DNA of 64,000 nt, taken from positions 2,480,001-2,544,000 of the forward strand of contig NZ_CP034170.1 of NCBI RefSeq assembly GCF_003860405.1, written 5' to 3'. A program made the translations under genes and the position numbers. The notes under the pieces are model-generated. The model did no database searches, was not told where the DNA came from, and saw only the letters and a program-made list of their open reading frames with translations. Positions 27,024 to 36,021 of the stretch are shown here, piece by piece. The stretch comes from Nakamurella antarctica. GTDB taxonomy: Bacteria > Actinomycetota > Actinomycetes > Mycobacteriales > Nakamurellaceae. Position 1 is the first letter of the stretch. The number at the start of each line of letters is the position of its first letter.

Positions 27024-27958
27024 GGGCGGATTCAAGCCCTGAGCCGATTCTCCTTCCCGCCAACGTTGCTGGGGCAGGTACTGGTGCTGGCCCAAGTGCT
27101 GTGGCTGGTGCTGGTGATTCGTTACTGCACCTGCCGGCCAGATCAAGGACAGTCACTGCGTGGAAAAATGGGGGCGGACAGACCTGGCAAATAGCTGCCG
27201 ATTCGCCGCAGGCCGCGGTGGATAACTTCGCTTGGCGCGTGAGCATCGCCTGCATCAGTAAGGACGGAATTTTTTCCGCCTTTCCAGGTGTGGACCGCAG
27301 CCTTGGTCTGATCGACGGCGACGATCTTGAGCTCCTCATTGAGGGCGAGCTCCGACGCTTACGTCGGGGGACCGTCACAGATTTTGCTGGCGAAGCAAAC
27401 GTAGTCGGCCGTCTTACCGGGAGCGCAACGCGCGACCTCAACCTGATGGTTCGCCGCAGCTTCGGACGGGGCTCAATGGAATTCGCGCGCGTACCGGTAG
27501 GAACCAGCTCTATCGTCGGACAAAGCGCGGGATTCACCGCCGGTGCAGGTATCACTGCAATTTTAGGGTTCACGGCAAGTGCAGGACGGCTGGGCGAATC
27601 GGTCAGCACATCAGGTGCAGAGGTCGCAGACACTGATCAGGACTCAGGTCAGGATTTGATGAGGGCCTCAGGTCTGATCGTCGGCCGGAGCTCGGATTCA
27701 CCCACAACTCCGGGACGCGAAGTCTTTGACAATGCGTCCATCACGATGTTGGTGTGCACCGTCGGGCGAGTAACGGTGCGTCAGGAGAACGGCGCTCTCA
27801 GCGTGGAACTACTGCCCGAGGACGCGGTACTTCTGGGGGCGGGAGTATCAGCGGTGGTGGTCGGGCCGGCGGGCCAAGACACAGCGGATAACGAGATTGC
27901 CGTCATTCGCATCACACCGCACCACTCGCGGGGAGCCCTCCCGCCTGCGGACCAGTGA
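27020..27958 (+). CDS. hutD: HutD-family cupin protein
   Basis: A 312-residue member of the HutD family. The hallmark WKNGGGQTWQIA (near residue 47) is followed by FAWRVSIACISKDGIFSAFPGVDRSLGLIDG and the C-terminal cupin half DAVLLGAGVSAVVVGPAG. HutD in Pseudomonas moderates histidine-utilisation expression, probably by binding urocanate or formiminoglutamate. Residues about 165-235 are an unusual Gly/Ala/Ser/Asp insert. A long Ala/Gly lead of about 38 residues precedes the domain. ATG 27020 overlaps the LacI stop. No other hut gene apart from the lyase homologue is in the window. Confidence 0.85.
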   Translation: MRADSSPEPILLPANVAGAGTGAGPSAVAGAGDSLLHLPARSRTVTAWKNGGGQTWQIAADSPQAAVDNFAWRVSIACISKDGIFSAFPGVDRSLGLIDGDDLELLIEGELRRLRRGTVTDFAGEANVVGRLTGSATRDLNLMVRRSFGRGSMEFARVPVGTSSIVGQSAGFTAGAGITAILGFTASAGRLGESVSTSGAEVADTDQDSGQDLMRASGLIVGRSSDSPTTPGREVFDNASITMLVCTVGRVTVRQENGALSVELLPEDAVLLGAGVSAVVVGPAGQDTADNEIAVIRITPHHSRGALPPADQ

Positions 27959-27972
27959 CCGTCGGTCGCCAG

Positions 27973-28764
27973 CTAGAGATCGTAATCCACCACCACCGGG
28001 GCATGGTCCGAGATTCGCTCCGCATAGCTTGGGTCACGATCAACACCGCCTGTTATTGCTAATTTTGCAAGTTTCGGAGTGGCTAAGTGGTGGTCGATGC
28101 GCCAACCGCTGTTGTTATCGAAAGCTTGCCCACGCCACGACCACCACGAGTACGGCCCATTGACGTCCGGATAGAGCATTCGCAGCACGTCAACGAGTCC
28201 GCCCGCGGCGATCAGCTCCCCCAGCCAGGCGCGCTCTTGCGGGAGGAAGCCGGCCGACTTCAGGTTCGTTTTCCAGCTCTTGATATCCAATTCGCTGTGC
28301 GCGATGTTGTAGTCGCCACACACGAGGAACTCTCGTTTGTGGCGCTTAGCCCGTCGCGTGGCCTTCGCAGTGTGTTGGGCAAACTCAGCCATGAATCGGA
28401 GCTTGGAGGCCAAAATATCCCCGTCAGCGGCGCCCTTCGGCAAGTACAAACTGCCGACCGTAATGCCGGGTAGGTCCACCTCGATATACCTGCCCTGCAG
28501 ATCAAACTCGGGATCGCCGAAGCCAATCCGCACCGCGCTTGGCTCTTCGCGGCTCAGTATTGCAACGCCAGCTCGACCTGGCTGGTTTCCTTCATGATAG
28601 GAAAGGTGATACCCAGCAAGGGCTTCCGGCGGAATTGCTGCCAGCGGCGCACGCACTTCTTGCAAACAAATCACGTCTGCATTGCGAGCGGCTGCCCACA
28701 CGGGAAAGCCCCGGCGCACTGCCGCCCTGAGCCCATTGACATTAAACGCGGCCACACGCAGCAC
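27973..28764 (-). CDS. xth: Exodeoxyribonuclease III (AP endonuclease)
   Basis: A 263-residue metal-dependent nuclease of the exonuclease-endonuclease-phosphatase fold that incises at abasic sites. Ordered motifs are FNVNGLRAA, CLQEVRAP (catalytic Glu), YLPKGAADGD, VCGDYNIAHSELDI (Asp/Asn pair) and the C-terminal RISDHAPVVVDYDL (catalytic Asp-His). The start is GTG 28764 with AAGGTG upstream. It is convergent with hutD and stands alone on its strand. Length and motifs match the ExoA/Xth group. Confidence 0.95.
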   Translation of the reverse strand: MLRVAAFNVNGLRAAVRRGFPVWAAARNADVICLQEVRAPLAAIPPEALAGYHLSYHEGNQPGRAGVAILSREEPSAVRIGFGDPEFDLQGRYIEVDLPGITVGSLYLPKGAADGDILASKLRFMAEFAQHTAKATRRAKRHKREFLVCGDYNIAHSELDIKSWKTNLKSAGFLPQERAWLGELIAAGGLVDVLRMLYPDVNGPYSWWSWRGQAFDNNSGWRIDHHLATPKLAKLAITGGVDRDPSYAERISDHAPVVVDYDL

Positions 28765-28887
28765 GGGCCGACACCTTTCGATCGAGGATTATTGCCGGGG
28801 GATCTCCCAGTTGCGGTACCGAAAAGCGCCACATGCCCAATCCTGCCACTCCGCCGAGCGCCCCTTTCCCGCCTTTCCCCCTGCCGT

Positions 28888-28957
28888 CTTCGTGCGATCG
28901 GTTTCGGTTGACGCGATCCGAATGGGAGTCGCACGAGGCGAAACCGATCGCACGAAG
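28888..28957. repeat. Palindromic dispersed element, copy A
   Basis: Perfect 19-base arms at 28888-28906 (CTTCGTGCGATCGGTTTCG) and 28939-28957, with a 32-base inner part that can itself partly pair. It nearly repeats at 30052-30125, on the other side of the AbiEi-like gene. The form is like REP or miniature palindromic elements; no coding potential. Confidence 0.85.
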
Positions 28958-28988
28958 CAAGTTGGTCGACGGTCACCTGTATCGCCGG

Positions 28989-29918
28989 TTAACGAAGGGC
29001 ACCACGCCGGAAAGCCCGCCTGAAGCGGTCGTAGACGACACCGAAGTGATCCAACTCCGGCCACACCCACCGCACCATCTCCCAGCTCCGATCCCGAACC
29101 GAATCCTCACGCCTCTTCTCGCGGAAAACTGCGTCGGCTGGCGTCTCTCCGGGCCGCAAATAGCGGCTGTATTTGACGAAACCATCGGACTCCCCCAACG
29201 TCCGCTGGCTCTTGAATCCGAAATCGGATCTGGCAAGAAATCTGCCATCCTCGTCGAAGATGTCCATTTGAAGTTCAGGAACCGGCATCTGGAACTTATG
29301 CATCAGAACTCTGCTTCTGGATTCCCCGACGCTCTCGCTCAAGCCGTTCGCAAAAGCCACGGTGGCGCGCGCCCGCCCTATCCCAGGCCGACGACCAATC
29401 TCAGCCAAACATTCCGACAGCTGCTGTGGGGTAACAAGTTTGCGATGAAGCGCGGCATCTGCAATTACTACGCCCTGCTGCATGGGCAGTGCGGCAGCGA
29501 GATCGACAACCGTCCGCGCCACCGACGTCACCATGTGGTCGCCGATCAGGGCCCAATCGCGCGAATCCATTAATCGGGCGTGGCTGACCACCGTAGGTCC
29601 CTGGCGCCCGCCAGATCGTTTCGGGCGCGTCACGTGCACCTTGCTCATATCGATACCCCAGAGCGGAAGGCCGTGAATATGCGCCGCAGATTGATGGCTG
29701 AGCACAGACCTTTCCCCCAGTTTTGGTAGCGCCGAGGCAATAAGGACGCCGTACCTTTCCTGATTGGACAGCTGCGCTGCAACACCATGCGGAAGGTAAG
29801 CGCCGGGTACGACCGGTATCCAGCGCTCAGAGCGGAGATGCCCGCGAAGCTCCTGGTCGGACGTCCCTTCGCGCAGCAGATCTTGGCGAAACATCGGGCG
29901 CACTGCGTCATCTGGCAT
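28989..29918 (-). CDS. AbiEi-like / PD-(D/E)XK-type protein, orphan
   Basis: A 309-residue protein of a type abundant in actinobacteria. An N-terminal winged-helix-like AbiEi antitoxin-type domain comes first (QELRGHLRSERWIPVVPGAYL, residues about 22-42), then a middle region with VLSHQSAAHIHGLPL and SVARTVVDLAAALP. The C-terminal nuclease-like core has D...GESDGFVKY and EKRREDSVRDRSWEMVRWVWPEL, spaced like DUF559/Vsr-type Asp-Glu-Lys sites. No AbiEii toxin gene is next to it, so a toxin-antitoxin role is unsupported. Two palindromic repeats flank it. Its activity is unknown. Confidence 0.8.
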   Translation of the reverse strand: MPDDAVRPMFRQDLLREGTSDQELRGHLRSERWIPVVPGAYLPHGVAAQLSNQERYGVLIASALPKLGERSVLSHQSAAHIHGLPLWGIDMSKVHVTRPKRSGGRQGPTVVSHARLMDSRDWALIGDHMVTSVARTVVDLAAALPMQQGVVIADAALHRKLVTPQQLSECLAEIGRRPGIGRARATVAFANGLSESVGESRSRVLMHKFQMPVPELQMDIFDEDGRFLARSDFGFKSQRTLGESDGFVKYSRYLRPGETPADAVFREKRREDSVRDRSWEMVRWVWPELDHFGVVYDRFRRAFRRGALR

Positions 29919-30051
29919 GCACTACCTTGGCTGGTAAGCGCCACTAGTGCGGGTCTGCGACTGACCTTTGGGGACGAATTTAGGCTTGTGGACACCGGTC
30001 GCTGTGCGCGGGCACGGTGCGCGTACGTGCACGGTGCGCGCACGTGCACAA

Positions 30052-30125
30052 CGCTTCGTGCGATCGGTTTGTGTCCCCGCGACTCCGATTGCAGTCGCGC
30101 CAAACGAAACCGATCGCACGAAGCG
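30052..30125. repeat. Palindromic dispersed element, copy B
   Basis: Arms 30052-30070 and 30107-30125 are perfect 19-base inverted repeats. They share the core CTTCGTGCGATCGGTTT with copy A at 28888. The inner segment CGCGACTCCGATTGCAGTCGCG is also self-complementary and resembles that of copy A. Just upstream (30003-30050) are GTGCGCG/CGTGCAC short repeats. Confidence 0.85.
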
Positions 30126-30150
30126 AGGGCAGGGCGGCGGGCGGGCGGGC

Positions 30151-30218
30151 GCGGGGCCCCGGTTAGACAGCGGGGCCCCGGTTAGACAGCGGGGCCCGGT
30201 GAGAAACCGGGGCCCCGC
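30151..30218 (-). terminator. GC-rich tandem repeats and hairpin downstream of icd
   Basis: Two exact 19-base copies (30151-30169, 30170-30188) and a truncated third lead into a hairpin (30189-30218: GCGGGGCCCGGT, loop GAGAA, then ACCGGGGCCCCGC, one bulge). It begins 19 bases after the icd stop. It probably ends icd transcription on the minus strand, although no U-run follows. Confidence 0.6.
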
Positions 30219-30237
30219 CAACAACGCGTACCTACAA

Positions 30238-31455
30238 CTAGGAAAGCCGTGCCGCCAAGTTCTCGTCCAACGCCGCGAGGAAATCCTCTGTCGTCATCCA
30301 CGCTTGGTCGGGTCCGACGAGAGCCGCGAGGTCCTTCGTCATCTTGCCGCTCTCAACGGTCTTGATGATGACGTCCTCGAGCGCTTCTGCGAAGGCTGTG
30401 ACCTCGGGGGTGCCGTCGATCTTGCCGCGGTGCTTCAGCCCGCCGGTCCACGCGTAGATCGATGCGATCGGGTTGGTCGAGGTCGGCTTGCCTGCCTGGT
30501 GCTGGCGATAGTGCCGGGTCACAGTGCCGTGGGCGGCTTCGGCTTCGACGGTCTGGCCATCGGGCGTCATCAGCACGGACGTCATCAGGCCGAGCGAACC
30601 GAAGCCCTGCGCCACGGTGTCGGACTGGACGTCGCCGTCATAGTTCTTGCAGGCCCAGACGTATCCGCCTTCCCACTTCATGACGGAGGCAACCATGTCG
30701 TCGATCAGGCGGTGCTCGTACGTGAGGCCAGCGGCGTCGAAACGCTCCTTGAACTCGGCCTCGAACACGGACTGGAAGATGTCCTTGAAGGCGCCGTCGT
30801 AAGCCTTGAGGATCGTGTTCTTCGTGGATAGATACACCGGGTAATTGCGCAGCAGGCCGTAGTTGAGCGATGCCCGCGCGAAGTCTTCGATGGACTTGTT
30901 GAAGTTGTACATGCCCATCACGACGCCGCCCTCTTCGGGCATCTGGACCACCTGGTGTTCGACGGGCGCGCTGCCGTCGCTCGGGGTCCACGTGATCGTG
31001 ACGGTCCCGCCGGTGGGCACCTTGAAGTTCGTGGCCTTGTACTGGTCGCCGTGCGCGTGGCGGCCGATGACGATCGGCTTGGTCCAGCCGGGCACGAGTC
31101 GCGGCACGTTGGAGATGATTATCGGCTCGCGGAACACCACGCCGCCGAGGATGTTGCGGATGGTGCCGTTGGGCGAGACCCACATCTTCTTGAGACCGAA
31201 TTCTTCGACCCGCGCCTCATCGGGCGTAATGGTGGCGCATTTGACGCCGACGCCGTGCTTTTGGATAGCGTGCGCAGCGTCGATCGTGACCTGGTCGTCG
31301 GTGGCGTCGCGGTGCTCGATGCCGAGGTCGTAGTACTCAAGATTGATATCCAGGTACGGCAGGATCAGCTTGTCCTTGATGAACTGCCAGATGATCCGCG
31401 TCATTTCGTCCCCGTCGAGTTCGACGACGGTTCCCACTACCTTGATCTTCGACAT
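30238..31455 (-). CDS. icd: Isocitrate dehydrogenase (NADP-dependent, homodimeric type)
   Basis: A 405-residue TCA-cycle enzyme that converts isocitrate to 2-oxoglutarate and CO2. It belongs to the short eukaryote-like dimeric class. Signatures are [14 protein letters not shown] (N-terminus), [19 protein letters not shown], the substrate segment [12 protein letters not shown] (Ser/Asn/Arg), [24 protein letters not shown] (metal-binding Asp region) and [12 protein letters not shown] with NADP contacts. GAGGAG lies upstream of ATG 31455. It stands alone between the folD block and a GC-rich terminator, and with sdh and sucCD gives three TCA steps in this window. Confidence 0.96.
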   Translation of the reverse strand: MSKIKVVGTVVELDGDEMTRIIWQFIKDKLILPYLDINLEYYDLGIEHRDATDDQVTIDAAHAIQKHGVGVKCATITPDEARVEEFGLKKMWVSPNGTIRNILGGVVFREPIIISNVPRLVPGWTKPIVIGRHAHGDQYKATNFKVPTGGTVTITWTPSDGSAPVEHQVVQMPEEGGVVMGMYNFNKSIEDFARASLNYGLLRNYPVYLSTKNTILKAYDGAFKDIFQSVFEAEFKERFDAAGLTYEHRLIDDMVASVMKWEGGYVWACKNYDGDVQSDTVAQGFGSLGLMTSVLMTPDGQTVEAEAAHGTVTRHYRQHQAGKPTSTNPIASIYAWTGGLKHRGKIDGTPEVTAFAEALEDVIIKTVESGKMTKDLAALVGPDQAWMTTEDFLAALDENLAARLS

Positions 31456-31605
31456 CAGCTGCCAGACTCCTCTCGCGTACTGCGTTCACGTGCTCACAAT
31501 TTCCAGTACAAGCGTACTGCTAACCCTGCCTGAACACTCACTCGGATCGGCGCGCACCTGCGCGAAAGCCTGTTCAGCTTGCGCTGCCGGGAGTTTCAGC
31601 GACTA

Positions 31606-31905
31606 TCAGTCGTCAGATCCCAGCCACCCAGAGCCGAGTGCGATGAGGAAGAACGCAACGAGCACGCAAAAGCCGATGTCGAATGGCTTGGATCTGACCA
31701 CCAGTGGGCCAAGCTTTTCAGGAGCGACGAACAGTCGCAGTAACGCGGCCAGGCTCACGGCGCCAGCAATAGATGCAGCACCGCGACGCCAGTGGGACTG
31801 CGAGATCAACAGCAGTCCAACAACAATCAACGCCAGCACCATCAGCATCGGAACAGCCGTCGGCCACGTGCTCGCAGCCTTTCCTCGGCTACCGCGAGCT
31901 TTCAC
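31606..31905 (-). CDS. DUF3017 family small membrane protein
   Basis: A 99-residue protein with three hydrophobic segments and the DUF3017 pattern HWRRGAASIAGAVSLAALLRLF and RSKPFDIGFCVLVAFFLIALG. The start is GTG 31905, which overlaps the methyltransferase stop by four bases (GTGA); longer readings in frame would lie inside the methyltransferase gene. In many actinobacteria a DUF3017 gene sits just behind folD, as here with the methyltransferase between them. No function is known. Confidence 0.8.
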   Translation of the reverse strand: MKARGSRGKAASTWPTAVPMLMVLALIVVGLLLISQSHWRRGAASIAGAVSLAALLRLFVAPEKLGPLVVRSKPFDIGFCVLVAFFLIALGSGWLGSDD

Positions 31906-32660
31906 GCCTGCCGTCGCATCATGACCCAGGTATGACGGGGGCCCCACGTCTTGAGGGTGACAGTAGCTTTCGGCCCGCTCTCGGAAACCGCTGAGCCACT
32001 CGCGGCAGCCATCAGCGACACAACCGGGACATGCGCACCGCGCCACGCTTTGGATAACACCTTGCGACCAGAAACGCGGTGGCGCGCGTGCCCGGCCCAT
32101 TCCAGCGCACGGGCTTTCACCGTATTGCTACGAACCTGGATAGCTGCCTTGCCACCGGGTTTCAACACTCGGCGGGTCTCTCTGAAATAAGACAGCTGGC
32201 CCTCCACGGTGGGCACGTGCTGCAACACGATGTAGGAGAACACCACGTCGACGCTGGAATCATCAACACCGGCCAAGTCCGAGCCGTTGCCTAATACGTA
32301 CGTGACATTGTCGAGGTCAGCCATGGCGACAGCGGCCCGGTCCAGCATTTCCTGGGATACGTCAAGGGCAATGACCCGGCCGTACAACTGGGCCAACCTG
32401 GCCGTCATTCGACCTGCCCCGCAGCCGATTTCCAGCACGGTTGCATTCGGGTCAGGCGCGATGTCGGCGAACGCAAGATACTCGTCGGTCTCCTTGCGAC
32501 CGGAGGCATAGAACGTCTCCTTATCGGTGGCCGCGCCAGTCGCGATGAACCACAACGCGTCCTCGCGCGCGGCTCCATCCCAATACTGCCGTGAAAGGTT
32601 TTGCTCACCAGCGGGTTGCCCCGCGCCAGTCGGTCCGTCAGTCATGCCATCGTTGGTCAT
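31902..32660 (-). CDS. Class I SAM-dependent methyltransferase
   Basis: A 252-residue cytoplasmic methyltransferase. Motif I is VLEIGCGAGRMTARLA (near residue 76), motif II VIALDVSQEML, motif IV VFSYIVLQHVP, and post-motif RRVLKPGGKAAIQVRS. A good AGGGAGAA ribosome site precedes ATG 32660. The acceptor is unknown; the Methyltransf_11/25 fold handles small molecules. It lies 43 bases behind folD and is start-coupled to the DUF3017 gene. Location next to a one-carbon gene may be coincidental synteny. Confidence 0.88.
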   Translation of the reverse strand: MTNDGMTDGPTGAGQPAGEQNLSRQYWDGAAREDALWFIATGAATDKETFYASGRKETDEYLAFADIAPDPNATVLEIGCGAGRMTARLAQLYGRVIALDVSQEMLDRAAVAMADLDNVTYVLGNGSDLAGVDDSSVDVVFSYIVLQHVPTVEGQLSYFRETRRVLKPGGKAAIQVRSNTVKARALEWAGHARHRVSGRKVLSKAWRGAHVPVVSLMAAASGSAVSESGPKATVTLKTWGPRHTWVMMRRQA

Positions 32661-32703
32661 AGTATTCTCCCTGCCGGTTGCTCGTCAGTCGATGCGTCAT
32701 TCA

Positions 32704-33558
32704 TCATGGCAAGTAACGCTTTTCGGCTGCGATGACCACGTTCGTCTGCAGCATCGCCCGCGTCATGGGGCCGACGCCCCCTGGCATCGGAGCCAGGAAA
32801 CCCGCCACTTCTGCAACCGCGGGGTCGACATCGCCGACCAAACCCGTTGCCGTCCGGGTGATGCCCACATCCAGCACCGCCGCACCAGGCTTCACCATTT
32901 CGGCGCGCACAAGGCCCGGCACTCCGGCGGCAGCGATGACGATGTCAGCGCGCGCTATTTCTGCTGCCACGTCTTTGGTTCCGGTGTGGCACAAGGTCAC
33001 CGTGGCATTTTCCGACCGCCTGGTAAGCAACAATCCCAAGGGCCGCCCGACAGTGACTCCGCGGCCAATGATCACCGCATGGGCGCCGGCGATAGGGACC
33101 TCGTAATGCCGCAGCAGCGCCACGATGCCAGCGGGGGTGCACGGAAGCGGGCCCGCTTCGCCAAGTACCAACCGGCCAAGACTGATCGGGTGCAGCCCAT
33201 CGGCATCCTTCTCCGGGTCCATTGCCTCGAGAACTGCGCCCGTGTGCAGATGCCGGGGTAGCGGTAATTGCACGATGTATCCGTCGCATCTGGGATCCGC
33301 GTTGAGTTCCGCAATGACGTCAAGCAGACCCTCTTGGCTCAGGTCGGCAGGCAGATCATGCCGGATCGAATGCATCCCGATACTGGCCGAATCCGCATGC
33401 TTGCCCCGTACATAAGCCGCCGAACCCGGGTCGTCGCCGACGATGACGGTGGCGATCCCCGGCGTATGCCCAGCCGCTGTCAGCCTGGCCACCCTGATTC
33501 GCAGATCGGAAAAGATGATGTCGCGTAGGGCCTTGCCATCCATCAATGTTGCAGTCAC
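32704..33558 (-). CDS. folD: Methylenetetrahydrofolate dehydrogenase/cyclohydrolase
   Basis: A 284-residue bifunctional enzyme interconverting 5,10-methylene- and 10-formyl-tetrahydrofolate. GTG 33558 is chosen because AGGAGGAAATGCACT precedes it and the product then begins [13 protein letters not shown], the normal FolD start. [51 protein letters not shown] and [16 protein letters not shown] (cofactor loop) are visible. 10-formyl-THF feeds the adjacent PurN and PurH transformylases, so this is a metabolic neighbour as well as a positional one. Confidence 0.95.
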   Translation of the reverse strand: MTATLMDGKALRDIIFSDLRIRVARLTAAGHTPGIATVIVGDDPGSAAYVRGKHADSASIGMHSIRHDLPADLSQEGLLDVIAELNADPRCDGYIVQLPLPRHLHTGAVLEAMDPEKDADGLHPISLGRLVLGEAGPLPCTPAGIVALLRHYEVPIAGAHAVIIGRGVTVGRPLGLLLTRRSENATVTLCHTGTKDVAAEIARADIVIAAAGVPGLVRAEMVKPGAAVLDVGITRTATGLVGDVDPAVAEVAGFLAPMPGGVGPMTRAMLQTNVVIAAEKRYLP

Positions 33559-33659
33559 AGTGCATTTCCTCCTGCCGAGCAATCCTGCCATGGCCGAAGC
33601 TCCGGGCGCGCACGACCGGCAGACCAACCACGCTCAGCTTCCTGGGTAAGTCGATGCCT

Positions 33660-35243
33660 CTAGTGGAAGAAGTGCCGAGCTCCAGTCAGATACAGCGTGA
33701 TGCCCGCAGCTTTCGCCGCCTCGATCACTTCCTCGTCCCGAACGGATCCACCGGGTTGCACCACGGCGACGACCCCGGCGTCGAGCAGGATCTGCAGGCC
33801 GTCCGCGAACGGGAAAAAAGCATCAGAAGCCGCGACTGATCCGGCAGCGCGGTCCCCCGCCCGCTCGACGGCGAGGCGCGCCGAGTCCACGCGATTTACC
33901 TGCCCCATTCCCACCCCGACGCTCGCGCCATCGCGCGCGAGCAGAATGGCATTGGACTTCACCGATCGGCACGCGCGCCAGGCAAAGGCAAGATCCGCCA
34001 TCGCTTGCGCTGAGGCTGCGGCTCCAGTGGCAAGGGTCCAGTTGCTTGGATCGTCGCCGGCCGCATCCAGGACGTCCACCGATTGCACGAGAAGCCCGCC
34101 ACTGATGGCCTTGATTTCGTGCCCGCGCCGGGGAGTACCTGGGACCTGCAACAGGCGAATGTTCTTCTTGCGCCGCAATATTGCCAGGGCTTCGGGCTCG
34201 AAAGATGGAGCCAAAAGAACTTCGGTGAACACCTCGGCGACCTGCTCCGCGAGGTCGGCCGTAACAGCAGCGTTGACGGCAATCACGCCGCCGAAGGCCG
34301 ATATCGGGTCGCTGGCATGGGCTCTACGGTGCGCTTGGGCCACAGTTTCACCAATAGCAATCCCGCAAGGATTGGCGTGTTTGATGATTGCCACTGCCGG
34401 ACCTTGGTGATCGTGCGCTGCACGCCAAGCAGCATCGGCATCGACGTAGTTGTTGTACGACATCTCTTTGCCGTGCAGCTGCACCGCCTGAGCCAACCCG
34501 GAAGGAGCGCCTTGCTCGGCGTACAAAGCGGCTCCCTGGTGCGGGTTTTCACCGTATCGGAGCACGCTTGTCCGGTCGTAGGCCGCGCCGATCCAGTCTG
34601 CGAACTCAGCGCCTTGATGTGCGTCAAAGGCGTCACCCATCCACGAAGAAACATGGATGTCGTAGCTGGCCGTATGACGAAAAGCATTGATGGCAAGCAT
34701 TTTTCGCTCGGCGAGGGTAAATCCGCCCGCACGCACTGCTGCAATCGCAGCCGGATAGCTCGCCGGGTCCACCACAATCGCCACGCTGGGGTGGTTCTTG
34801 GCCGCGGCACGCACCATGGAGGGGCCACCGATATCGATCTGCTCGATAACCTCATCGGGGCCTGCACCGGATGCCACGGTATCCGAGAACGGGTAGAGGT
34901 TCACCACCACCAGCTCGAACGCCTGCACGCCGAGATCCGCAAGCTGGCCGACGTGATCCGGCTTGCGCTGGTCGGCCAGGATCCCTGCGTGGATTGACGG
35001 GTGCAAGGTCTTGACGCGACCCTCGAGGATCTCGGGGAAGCCCGTCACACTCTCGACCGTGGAAACCGGAATACCAGCAGCAGCAATGGATTTGGCTGAG
35101 TTGCCGGTAGACACAAGGCTCACGCCGACATCGACCAACGCCTGAGCTAATTCCAGCAGACCAGTTTTATCCGATACCGAGATCAGCGCCCGACGCACGG
35201 GGATGCGATCAAATTTTACGGCAGTTGGTTCGGAAGACATCAT
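33660..35243 (-). CDS. purH: AICAR transformylase / IMP cyclohydrolase
   Basis: A 527-residue bifunctional enzyme for the last two steps of IMP synthesis. The N-terminal cyclohydrolase (MGS-like domain) shows [20 protein letters not shown] and [18 protein letters not shown]. The transformylase part shows [42 protein letters not shown] and the C-terminal [11 protein letters not shown] ... [12 protein letters not shown]. Length is normal. It overlaps purN by four bases. The gene pair purN-purH behind a perM homologue matches the mycobacterial order. Confidence 0.96.
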   Translation of the reverse strand: MMSSEPTAVKFDRIPVRRALISVSDKTGLLELAQALVDVGVSLVSTGNSAKSIAAAGIPVSTVESVTGFPEILEGRVKTLHPSIHAGILADQRKPDHVGQLADLGVQAFELVVVNLYPFSDTVASGAGPDEVIEQIDIGGPSMVRAAAKNHPSVAIVVDPASYPAAIAAVRAGGFTLAERKMLAINAFRHTASYDIHVSSWMGDAFDAHQGAEFADWIGAAYDRTSVLRYGENPHQGAALYAEQGAPSGLAQAVQLHGKEMSYNNYVDADAAWRAAHDHQGPAVAIIKHANPCGIAIGETVAQAHRRAHASDPISAFGGVIAVNAAVTADLAEQVAEVFTEVLLAPSFEPEALAILRRKKNIRLLQVPGTPRRGHEIKAISGGLLVQSVDVLDAAGDDPSNWTLATGAAASAQAMADLAFAWRACRSVKSNAILLARDGASVGVGMGQVNRVDSARLAVERAGDRAAGSVAASDAFFPFADGLQILLDAGVVAVVQPGGSVRDEEVIEAAKAAGITLYLTGARHFFH

Positions 35244-35893
35244 CGGATACTCACCTTTCGCTGGTTGACGTCCCAGCCTCGGGAGGCCATCGCAGCGACC
35301 ACCTCCACCAACAGTGCCCGTTCGGCCACCTTGATCCGCTCGTGCAAACTCGGCACGTCATCGTCATCGAACACCGGAACAGCCCTTTGCGCGAGGATCG
35401 GTCCCGCGTCCACACCTTCGTCAACGATGAAAATGGTGCAGCCGCTGAGCTTGACGCCATGTGCGAGTGCGTCAGCAGGTGCGTGCATTCCAGGAAATGC
35501 CGGCAGGAGCGACGGGTGTGCATTAATAACCCGCCCCGGAAGTGCTGCCAAAAAGGCAGGGCCGACAAGCTTCATAAATCCGGCGAGCACTACCAAGTCG
35601 GCATCCGCGTCCAGGCACAGTTGCGCCAGCGCGGCATTCCAGGCGCTCCTGTCGAGGTACTCGTTCACTCCGACGGTGAAGGTGTCGATGCCTGCCTGCG
35701 CAGCGCGGTCGAGAGCGCCGCAGTGGCGGAGGTCAGATCCCACCGCTACGACGCAGAAACCAGGATCCGTGCAGTCCAGCAGAGCCTGAAGAAGGGTTCC
35801 GCTGCCCGACGCGAGTACGACAACCTTTGCCGGGTGCGCCCCAGCCTGTTGCGCATCTGAAACCCGAGGGCTGAACTGACTTGAATCGGTCAC
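35240..35893 (-). CDS. purN: Phosphoribosylglycinamide formyltransferase 1
   Basis: A 217-residue folate-dependent GAR transformylase. [17 protein letters not shown] is the N-terminal phosphate loop. [38 protein letters not shown] (catalytic Asn/His) and [20 protein letters not shown] (catalytic Asp) are all intact. GTG 35893 has AAGGTG seven bases upstream. The first 20 residues are a polar tail not shared by most homologues. It heads the purN-purH(-folD) run and is divergent from the IspD-like gene 128 bases away. Confidence 0.95.
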   Translation of the reverse strand: MTDSSQFSPRVSDAQQAGAHPAKVVVLASGSGTLLQALLDCTDPGFCVVAVGSDLRHCGALDRAAQAGIDTFTVGVNEYLDRSAWNAALAQLCLDADADLVVLAGFMKLVGPAFLAALPGRVINAHPSLLPAFPGMHAPADALAHGVKLSGCTIFIVDEGVDAGPILAQRAVPVFDDDDVPSLHERIKVAERALLVEVVAAMASRGWDVNQRKVSIR

Positions 35894-36021
35894 AGATCAC
35901 CTTCACGTCAGGGCATTGATATCGGTGCACCCAGGGTAACCGTGCGCGATACCCGTTGGCGACTCGGCTGCTCTCCTGGCGATCCCTCATGAGGATTCAG
36001 CGGCCAGTAGTGTGACCTTTC

